A stretch of 64,000 nt of DNA from Gammaproteobacteria bacterium (GTDB lineage Bacteria; Pseudomonadota; Gammaproteobacteria; Thiohalomonadales; Thiohalomonadaceae). The DNA is taken from assembly GCA_003252455.1 (NCBI GenBank), contig QKED01000096.1, forward strand, positions 1 to 64,000, read 5' to 3'. This document shows, piece after piece, positions 53,878-64,000 of this stretch. Made by a program: the position numbers and the translations under genes. The notes beneath the pieces are model-generated. The model worked only from the letters and a program-made list of their open reading frames with translations. It ran no database searches and had not been told where the DNA came from. Numbering within the stretch: position 1 is the first letter of the stretch; the number at the start of each line of letters is the position of its first letter.

Positions 53878-55005
53878 CTAGTGGGCGGTGGTGGTAGCCT
53901 GCAGGCGTCGCACCAGTAGTGCCTCCAGGGCGGGAAAGTGTAGGGCGTCGTCGAACAGGGTGTCGGCGCGCTGCTGCCCCGCCTTGGCCAACCGCGCGCG
54001 TAGGGTGGGGTCTTGGCGCAGGGTTTCGAGCTGGGCTTCGAGGTCGTCCACCTCGGTGGAGCGGAACAGCAGGCCACTGACGCCGTGTTCGATGATCTCC
54101 GGTACGCCGCCCCGGTCGCTGCCGATCACCGCCACCCCGGCGCGCATCGCCTCGGGCAGTACCAGGCCGAAGGTCTCCTCAACCGTGGTCAGCACCACGC
54201 AGTCGCACGCCTGCATGATCTGCTGCGGCTGCTCGATGAAGTCGCGAAACAGGATGGCCGCCTGCCAGCCGTTCTCTTGCACCCGACGTTTGAGATTGTC
54301 GAGGTAGGTCTGATCCATGGCGTGGCCGACGATGAGTCCGGCCACCCTCTCGCCACGCGTGAGCATGCGCCCGAGCGCCTCGACCAGGAGGTGCTGGCCC
54401 TTATAGTGTTTGACGCGCCCGACCAGGCAGACGGCGAAGGTGTCGTCGTCAAAGCCCAGCTCGGCGCGCTTTGCGGCGCGCTCTTCCACGCTGAGGAAGT
54501 GCCTGGGCGGGGCGACGCCGTAGTAGAGGCGCTCGACGCGATCGGCGTAGGCGGGGTTGAGGAAGCGGCGCAGGTTGCCCGCCAGGTTGTCGGTGATGGC
54601 CAGGTGCACTCCTACCTGGGCGTAGAGCCAGTCGTGGTAGGGGTCGCGTTTGGGGCGGGTGATCTGCATCTGCCGGGTGGAGACCAGCAGCGGCTTGCGC
54701 CGCGACAGGCGTCGTGCCAGGGCGGCGAGGGGCAGGTCTTTGGTCCAGTGCATGTGCAGCACGTCGATGGCGTGCTGGTCGATGTAGGCGGCGAGGCGCC
54801 GGGCGCTGAGCCAGGGCAGGGGCCCGCTGCGTTTGGCCAGGGTCTGCGGGGTGAAGCCCTCCTCGCGCAGGCGCGTATCGAGGCGCCCACCGGCCACCAC
54901 CCAGGGGTGCAGGGTGTGGCGCGGGGCCAGCTCGCGGCAGCAGCGCTGCATGTAGAGCTCTAGGCCGCCGAGGTCGGGGGAGAGACAGAGTTCGAGGATG
55001 TTCAT
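53878..55005 (-). CDS. Glycosyltransferase family 4 protein
   Basis: A 375-residue GT-B glycosyltransferase. The N-terminal Rossmann half begins NILELCLSPDLGGLELYMQR. The C-terminal half has the nucleotide-sugar pattern VCLVGRVKHYKGQHLLVEAL and the EX7E-like EETFGLVLPEAMRAGVAVIG. It probably adds a sugar to lipopolysaccharide core or a surface polysaccharide. The start overlaps the stop of the adjacent GT2 gene by 4 bases, so both act in one pathway. The donor and acceptor cannot be told. Confidence 0.9.
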   Translation of the reverse strand: MNILELCLSPDLGGLELYMQRCCRELAPRHTLHPWVVAGGRLDTRLREEGFTPQTLAKRSGPLPWLSARRLAAYIDQHAIDVLHMHWTKDLPLAALARRLSRRKPLLVSTRQMQITRPKRDPYHDWLYAQVGVHLAITDNLAGNLRRFLNPAYADRVERLYYGVAPPRHFLSVEERAAKRAELGFDDDTFAVCLVGRVKHYKGQHLLVEALGRMLTRGERVAGLIVGHAMDQTYLDNLKRRVQENGWQAAILFRDFIEQPQQIMQACDCVVLTTVEETFGLVLPEAMRAGVAVIGSDRGGVPEIIEHGVSGLLFRSTEVDDLEAQLETLRQDPTLRARLAKAGQQRADTLFDDALHFPALEALLVRRLQATTTAH

Positions 55006-55772
55006 GTGTCTTGCTTCTCGCGGGCCTTCTGTTCGTGTAGCTCGTTGAGCTTGAGGTACTTCATGTAGGCGTGAAAGGCGGTGGTCACGGCCACGGTCAT
55101 GCCGTCTTGGCCCTGGAAGAGGCCACCCTTGAAGATCAGCTTGCGTAGCAGGGCGGTGAGGGCGTGCAGGGTGGGGGCGCTGCGCGAGGGGCCGCGACCG
55201 CGGTCGTACATGGCCCAGGCGTCGCGCGAGCTGAGGGCGTTGATGCGCTCGACCCAGTGGCGGTAGTCGCGATAGGTGAAGTGGCTGAGGTGGGCGTCGA
55301 GGGCGACAATCTTCTTCGCCGCGACACTGGAGTGCCCCTTCTTCGGCAGGTAGGCGGCGCGCCCCTTGTGGTAGAGACGCACCACGTCGTCGGGGTAGAA
55401 CCCGGCGGCGCGGATCCAGTGGCGGTCGACGAAGTTGCGCCGGTGCAGGCTGTAGGCGTCGACCTCGGTGTGCTCCAGGTCGAGGGCCAGGATGGCCGCT
55501 ACTGCATCGGCCTCCAGGCGCTCGTCGGCGTCGATGCTCAACACCCAGTCGTGGCGGGCGTGCTGGGCGCCGAGGGCCTTCTGCGGGCCGTCACCCAGGT
55601 AGTCGGAGTAGATCAGCACGGCGCCGGCGGCCTCGGCGATGGCGGCGGTGGCGTCGGTGGTCTTGTTATCGACGATGACGACCACCTCGGCACAGACCGG
55701 GCGCACGGAGTCGATGCAGGCTTGGATATTCTCCGCCTCGTTGTAGGCGATGATGGTGGCGGTGATGGACAT
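55002..55772 (-). CDS. Glycosyltransferase family 2 protein (WaaE/KdtX-like)
   Basis: A 256-residue GT-A enzyme. The N-terminal ITATIIAYNEAENIQACID, the WVLSIDADERLEADA metal-binding motif and the later segment AAGFYPDDVVRLYHKGRAAY resemble the LPS core WaaE/KdtX branch. There is no transmembrane segment. It overlaps the downstream GT4 gene by 4 bases. Expression signals upstream are weak; the 181-bp gap to the lipase gene contains only GC-rich sequence with no terminator I can support. Confidence 0.88.
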   Translation of the reverse strand: MSITATIIAYNEAENIQACIDSVRPVCAEVVVIVDNKTTDATAAIAEAAGAVLIYSDYLGDGPQKALGAQHARHDWVLSIDADERLEADAVAAILALDLEHTEVDAYSLHRRNFVDRHWIRAAGFYPDDVVRLYHKGRAAYLPKKGHSSVAAKKIVALDAHLSHFTYRDYRHWVERINALSSRDAWAMYDRGRGPSRSAPTLHALTALLRKLIFKGGLFQGQDGMTVAVTTAFHAYMKYLKLNELHEQKAREKQDT

Positions 55773-55954
55773 GGCGCGGGCCGGTGGCGGGGGGAGCCAT
55801 AGGATAACGCAGAAGCCACTGGGGGCTCATCCACGCCGGAGGTGGGGCCGGGAGCAGGGGAGGGGGCGTGTCGGGGATGAGGCGGTCTGGGCGACAGTGA
55901 GCAGGGTCGTGGGGAGGGGGGAACGGGGCCGGGTGGCCCCGTTCGGGCAGGCCT

Positions 55955-57979
55955 TTAGGGCGCTGCGATGACACTACCGTCGGTGATGGTGAGACGGGTG
56001 CCCTGGCTGAGGAGGTAGCCGGCCATCTCGCTCTGCATCTCGCTCATCACACTCAGGTGGTCGATGTCGGTGACGCTGTTGAGGCGGCTGTCCGGGGTGA
56101 GCAGCGAGCCGTGGTCACCGGCACTGTAGCGCACCACGGCGTTGAGGCCGGCGGCATTGGTCGCGTTGGTGGACTTGGAGACCAGCCCCAGGGCGCGGAT
56201 CAGCGGCTCGGTCCCGGCCAGCGGCGAGGCCGCGGTGGTGTTGGGGATCACCGTGTCGGCGGGTGAGCCACCACCACCGACCACCTCGAAGAGCAGGGTG
56301 GGGACGCTCACGGTGCCGGCGTAATTGAGCGGGTCGCCCGCATCCAGGGCCGCCGAGGCGACGGCCATGAAGCTGGCGTAGTCGGCGCTGCCGGGGGCGA
56401 CACCGTTGGCGGCGAGTCCAGCCTGGATCTCGGGGCCGAACTCCACGGAGCCATCGAGCAGACGCGGGATGCCGCCGCCGGGCATCGCCAGGACGGAGGC
56501 CACGAGGTCGGGTTCCAGGGCGGTGAACAGGGTACCGACCATGCCACCCAGGGAGTGGCCGACAAAGCTCACGTTGTCGCCATCGAGCGGGCCGAGCTGG
56601 TCGAGGGTGCGACGCAGGCCGATCAGGTCGAGCACACCCTGACGCACATTGTCACGTGAGGTGAGCAGGCTGCTGAGGTTGATGAAGTGGGCGCCGGAGG
56701 GGTCGGCCACGCCATCGCTGCCGGGGGCCCTGGTGGTGTTGTTGATGTAGTCGACGTTGAAGGTGCGCGCGCCGTGGAGCGGTAGGTCGATGGCGATGCC
56801 TGCATAGCAGGCCTTGGCCAGGGTGTCGGCGATGGCGTAGAGGTGCTCCTTCTGCTGGTTGATGCCGTGCGCGAAGATCACCACGGGCCAGCCACTGCTC
56901 GGCAGCGCGCAGCCGGAGAGGAGACCGGCGGTGGCGTTGGGCAGGGTCATGATGTAGGGCACGGACTGGGTGGAGGTGGCGCTGGCCACACGGGCGTAGC
57001 GGGTCACCTCGCCACCGCTGGCGGTCAACCAGTGGGTGGTGATGGGGGCCGTGGGGTTGGCCACGCTGGGGGCGCTCAGGTAGTAGGGCAGGTCGAGGGT
57101 ACCGCTGTAGATATCGGCCAGGCCCGGTAGGCTGGCGTTGACATCGTGGGTGGTGAGCCCGGTATTGGCGCCGCTGTAGCTGGCGGAGGCGCCCACACTG
57201 GCGGCCATGGTCTGCAGGGCGCTCATGGTGCTCTGGGTGGTGAAGGTCCAGCTGAGGATGATCTGGCTGGGATCGACACCGCCAGCGGCGGCCACCGCCT
57301 CGAAGCTGTTGGTGAGTTGACGCAGCGGCTCGGCGGCGGCGTAGTCCCCGCTCAACGGGGTGCTGCCCTTGGCCAGGGCGTAGACCACGCTCGGTTGCAT
57401 GGCACGGCCATCGGCGGCGCGCAGGCTGTCGGTCAGGACCACCAGGTAGCTGGTGTCGGCCTTGAGCGGCTTGAGCGGCTGGATCACCAGGCTGGTGTTG
57501 TCACCGGTGGCGAGTGCGGTGAAGGTGCCGTAGGCCACCTCGCCGTTGAGGGCGATGGCGGCGCCGGCCGCGTTGAGGGTCACCTCGAACAGGCGCACGT
57601 TGCGTCGCGGCAGGACGCTGGCCGGATTGAGCGGCAGGTCGAAGGTGGTGACGATCGGGGCGGTGGTGGAGAAACCGTCGAGGGCGTTGAGGGTCGCCTT
57701 GAGCGCCTGGGCGCCGGCCGACTCGCTGGGGTTGATGGGGATGTTGAGGGTGCCGTCGGCGCTGCCCATGAAGAGCAGGTTGGTGGCGGTGGGGACGATG
57801 CCGTTGCTCGGGTCGAACAGCGCCATGCCGAGCGGGGTCTCGACGGCGGCGGCGTTGGCGGCCTGCTGCGCGGCGGCGGCATCGGCCTCGGCGGCGGCGA
57901 AATCGTAGTTGGTATCGTCTTGGCAACCGCCCAGGGTGAGGGCGGAGGCGGCAAGGAGGATCCAGTTCCACTTGTTCAT
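55955..57979 (-). CDS. Lipase/esterase lipoprotein (bacterial virulence-factor-type lipase)
   Basis: A 674-residue exported hydrolase. The signal (WNWILLAASALTLGGC) has a lipobox with the lipid-bearing cysteine. The N-terminal half (about 40-330) fits the lipase N-terminal domain of that family. The alpha/beta hydrolase part has VVIFAHGINQQ, the nucleophile elbow GHSLGG and a late acidic/His region (DHGSLLTPDSRL). It probably works on lipids or fatty esters at the outer membrane. The ATG at 57979, with aaggagtgatgca before it, is preferred to an extension from 58318. It follows the FadL-like gene by 11 bp. Confidence 0.87.
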   Translation of the reverse strand: MNKWNWILLAASALTLGGCQDDTNYDFAAAEADAAAAQQAANAAAVETPLGMALFDPSNGIVPTATNLLFMGSADGTLNIPINPSESAGAQALKATLNALDGFSTTAPIVTTFDLPLNPASVLPRRNVRLFEVTLNAAGAAIALNGEVAYGTFTALATGDNTSLVIQPLKPLKADTSYLVVLTDSLRAADGRAMQPSVVYALAKGSTPLSGDYAAAEPLRQLTNSFEAVAAAGGVDPSQIILSWTFTTQSTMSALQTMAASVGASASYSGANTGLTTHDVNASLPGLADIYSGTLDLPYYLSAPSVANPTAPITTHWLTASGGEVTRYARVASATSTQSVPYIMTLPNATAGLLSGCALPSSGWPVVIFAHGINQQKEHLYAIADTLAKACYAGIAIDLPLHGARTFNVDYINNTTRAPGSDGVADPSGAHFINLSSLLTSRDNVRQGVLDLIGLRRTLDQLGPLDGDNVSFVGHSLGGMVGTLFTALEPDLVASVLAMPGGGIPRLLDGSVEFGPEIQAGLAANGVAPGSADYASFMAVASAALDAGDPLNYAGTVSVPTLLFEVVGGGGSPADTVIPNTTAASPLAGTEPLIRALGLVSKSTNATNAAGLNAVVRYSAGDHGSLLTPDSRLNSVTDIDHLSVMSEMQSEMAGYLLSQGTRLTITDGSVIAAP

Positions 57980-57990
57980 TGCATCACTCC

Positions 57991-59388
57991 TTAAAATTTC
58001 CAGTTGGTCTGGACGCTGAGCACATCGACCGAGGAGTCGAAGGTGCCGCGCAAGGTGTAGCCGGTGTTGGCATCGGTGTGGTCGATGGCGCTCTGGTCGA
58101 CAAACAGGTGCGCGTAGCCGATGTCGAAGCTGAAGTCGCGCGAGGGCTGGTAGCCGATACCGAAGGCGACCCAGGTGCGGTCGTTGCCGGGGATGCGCGG
58201 GGTGCGGTGTGACTCGTCGGGGATCGGGGTCTCGTCGTAGGCGACGCCCATGCGCCAGGTCAGGGCGGCGCTGCTCTGGTAGTTGAAGCCGAGGGAGTAG
58301 CGCATGGTGTCTTCCCACGCCTCGTCGGTGAGGGATACGGTGTTGCCGTACTCGTCGAGGATGCGCAGCTCATCGAAGCTGCTCCAGCCGGTCCAGGTGG
58401 TGTCGGCGAGCAGGGTCAGCGATGGGGTGGCGCGATAGCTCAACGAGAGCGAGGCGGTGCCGGGGAGGGAGGCGGTGGCGGTGACCGGTGTGGTGGTCAA
58501 TACGCTGTTCAGCCCGACGCTGTCGAACAGCGTGCGCAGGCCCGTATCGACCTCGTACTCGGTTTCGCCGGTGAGGGTGTGCTCGATGGGCGCACGCATG
58601 GCCAGGCCCAGGGTGGTGTTGTCGCTGAGGTCGAGCACCAGGCCGACGCCAAAGCCGATGGAGAGATCGTCGCCACTCAGGGTGGCGTGGCTGTCGCGGG
58701 AGACCTGATTGGGGGTGAGACCGTTGCTGATGCACTGCGCCAACAGGGTGTTGTTACCGGTTTCGCTGGCCAGCTTGAAGCAGACAGCGCCGGAGTCGAC
58801 CGCTTGTTTCAGCTCCGCCTTGATGTACTGAACGTCGAGGCTGAAGCCGACGCTCAGCTCGGAGACCGGGCGCCAGGAGAGGACCTGACCGATGTTCAAG
58901 GTCGAGAGGTGCGATTCGGTGCCGTGGTAACGCCCGACCCAGTCGTCCGAGTAGACAGAGCTGAGGCCGAAGGGGGCGTTGATGGTCAGGGCGTAGGCAC
59001 GCGTGGCGTCGATCGGCACCACCAGGAACAGCCCCGGTACCACGCCCATGGCCTCGGTGGTGTCGTTCGGGCCGGTGAGTGAGCCGGGGGCGATGGCGTT
59101 GGCGGTGAACTTGGGGTTGATGCGGGAGCCCTTGTCCTCGAAGTCCGCCACGGGCTTGACCAGATGCAGCGCAGTGGTCAGCTCGGCCCGGTCCAGACGT
59201 GTGGCCAGGGCCGGATTGAACCAGACGGAGGCGGCGTCGGAGGGGAGCGCGGCGGCACCGGCGTAGGCGTTGCCGAGCCCAGAGGCGCTGTTTTCGATTA
59301 GGGCGAAACCCGAGGCGTGGGCGAGCAGGGGGGTACCGGCGAGGCCTAGGGCCACGGCGGTTGTCAGCTCTCTTCTTATGCTTCTCAT
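57991..59388 (-). CDS. FadL/OmpP1-type outer-membrane long-chain fatty acid transporter
   Basis: A 465-residue barrel with signal peptide (TTAVALGLAGTPLLAHA), then the FadL start SGFALIENSASGLGNAYAGA with ASVWFNPA, the usual hatch and N-terminal pattern, and a C-terminal barrel ending WKF. It moves fatty acids or other hydrophobic molecules across the outer membrane. The 11-bp spacing to the lipase gene suggests a lipase-plus-uptake pair. The start with gaggacctatcc before the ATG is good. No regulator was found in the region upstream. Confidence 0.92.
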   Translation of the reverse strand: MRSIRRELTTAVALGLAGTPLLAHASGFALIENSASGLGNAYAGAAALPSDAASVWFNPALATRLDRAELTTALHLVKPVADFEDKGSRINPKFTANAIAPGSLTGPNDTTEAMGVVPGLFLVVPIDATRAYALTINAPFGLSSVYSDDWVGRYHGTESHLSTLNIGQVLSWRPVSELSVGFSLDVQYIKAELKQAVDSGAVCFKLASETGNNTLLAQCISNGLTPNQVSRDSHATLSGDDLSIGFGVGLVLDLSDNTTLGLAMRAPIEHTLTGETEYEVDTGLRTLFDSVGLNSVLTTTPVTATASLPGTASLSLSYRATPSLTLLADTTWTGWSSFDELRILDEYGNTVSLTDEAWEDTMRYSLGFNYQSSAALTWRMGVAYDETPIPDESHRTPRIPGNDRTWVAFGIGYQPSRDFSFDIGYAHLFVDQSAIDHTDANTGYTLRGTFDSSVDVLSVQTNWKF

Positions 59389-59970
59389 GGATAGGTCCTC
59401 ATAATCCTTATCATTTTGGAAGGACAGTTGGGCTGGGTAACAAAACTGGCCCAGTACCTTATCCTCTCCCATCACCACAGGGAATAGTTCGCTTCACTTC
59501 GCGCTCATCTGCGCACCCTGGCGGCCTCCGTGCACCCGTTGCACGGGGCGTCGCTACCGATCGGGGGCGTCGGGGGAAGGCCGGGTGAGGGGTATCGGCC
59601 CGGGTCGAGAGATAGTCCCGTTGATCGACGTAAACTCAATGAGTTAATGCGGGCCTAGGGTGTTGCACAGGGGAGCGTGTCGGGCCCCAGGGCAACCGCA
59701 TTCTTTGCCCGAAATGGCCGAAGTCTAGCCACGGAGGCACAGAGAACACGGAGATTGGCGGGTGTTGGCGCATGGGCAAGGCTGCCCACGTAGCGGAGGC
59801 GTTCGCTTCGACAGCCAATTGCGCCCGCGCAGTACCCCTGCGTCTCCACCGAGCCTCTGTGGCAAAAGTATGCGCTTGCCCTGATCGCGCCCCAGATGGA
59901 GACGGTGGAGTTGATGCAGGCGTGCTAAAATACGCTGTTTTCCATTGCTCCAGCAGGCCTAGAGAGACCC
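59389..59970. other. Intergenic region upstream of metH
   Basis: About 580 bp without a supported gene. It contains a degenerate ccacggaggcacagagaaca repeat near 59730 (related to 40788 and 41325) and a likely -10 box TAAAAT at 59926-59931 for metH, with no clear -35 box. I do not see a cobalamin or SAM riboswitch. Confidence 0.4.
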
Positions 59971-63774
<3,804 letters not shown>

Positions 63775-63791
63775 GGCTATCGCCTACAGCT

Positions 63792-63902
63792 ATAGGGTGC
63801 GGTGAGGAACGAAGCGCCCCGAGAGTGGTATACACAATGGAGTACAGGGCTCGCCCTGTGCGTCTAGCCGACAATCGCACAGCGCCAGCGTTGTACTCCA
63901 TT
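63792..63902. repeat. MITE half-end and an inverted repeat after metH
   Basis: atagggtgcggtgaggaacg at 63792-63811 is a shortened end of the 8355-8426 element. AATGGAGTAC at 63836-63845 and GTACTCCATT at 63893-63902 form a separate perfect 10-bp inverted repeat about 47 bp apart. Related gtactcca text appears in the 40847-41130 cluster. Confidence 0.6.
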
Positions 63903-63937
63903 TGCTGACTCAGAACTCAGATCATACAGGGAGTGTT

Positions 63938-64000
63938 ATGAAATTAGTCGTTAGTGATGAGGGTTTTTTAGCTGAAACGGTGGGGCTCGTTGAATCGGCA
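63938..64000 (+). CDS. Start of a gene cut by the window edge
   Basis: A gggagtg ribosome site precedes ATG at 63938. The visible 21 codons read MKLVVSDEGFLAETVGLVES followed by A. Too short to identify. Confidence 0.45.
   Translation, partial: MKLVVSDEGFLAETVGLVESA

Noticed and set aside
57980-58318. Upstream extension of the lipase gene
   Set aside because: It overlaps the FadL gene fully and hides the lipoprotein signal; a ribosome site precedes 57979.
59389-59970. Cobalamin riboswitch ahead of metH
   Set aside because: No recognisable B12-box or long conserved fold; metH alone is not enough evidence.

Overview
The window is a GC-rich stretch (AT-richer at the left end, in the type I specificity gene and in a few intergenic patches) with gammaproteobacterial-style genes: RtcR/RtcB/RtcA RNA repair, ArgG, MetH, an RND pump, FadL, a DsrC-like protein and a pentahaem lipoprotein. 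A sulfur-oxidising gammaproteobacterium (Chromatiales or a relative) is a reasonable guess, resting on the DsrC-like protein, multihaem cytochrome, PEP-CTERM protein and two-partner secretion genes. No rRNA or ordinary tRNA gene was found.

Left end (1-1060): the end of an ISL3-type insertion sequence cuts into a HEAT-like gene remnant. A small zinc-ribbon gene follows, flanked by attC-like sites, so this looks like the remains of an integron cassette array. Positions 1101-4442 hold an orphan TpsA exoprotein.

RNA repair island (4504-12514): on the minus strand rsr (Ro60), a block of structured RNAs, rtcB, an RlaP-type nucleotidyltransferase and rtcA; on the plus strand the divergent activator rtcR. 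A near-consensus sigma-54 promoter precedes rsr. The 1.3 kb between rsr and rtcB carries four tandem Y RNAs. Each has a Ro60-type terminal helix and a circularly permuted tRNA module, in which the T arm and acceptor 3' strand come before the acceptor 5' strand and D arm. Paired base changes between copies support the helices. A fifth candidate RNA of about 211 nt with tRNA-like ends lies just before rtcB.

Middle (12523-29122): small conserved proteins, a pentahaem lipoprotein, then eleven co-directional genes. These encode a membrane fusion protein, an RND permease with a long low-complexity tail, two exported proteins, a ParA-like ATPase, a methionine-rich membrane coiled-coil protein, a dynamin-like GTPase, a 58-aa protein, a helical protein, a Cas6-like (Cmx6-type) protein with no CRISPR array, and a DsrC-like protein with no cysteine. 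This set is the best candidate for an undescribed system.

Right half (29390-64000): a decayed gene copy; an AraC regulator divergent from a TpsB/TpsA pair and a PEP-CTERM protein; small conserved genes; REP clusters; argG; a type I restriction-modification operon (hsdM, hsdS, a 3 x 144 bp REP array, fic, hsdR) with duplicated specificity domains and a cysteine-rich insert; a double nitroreductase-fold protein; a haem-sensing diguanylate cyclase; two glycosyltransferases; a lipase-FadL pair; metH; and the start of one more gene. Family names come from recognising motifs by eye; no database search was possible.
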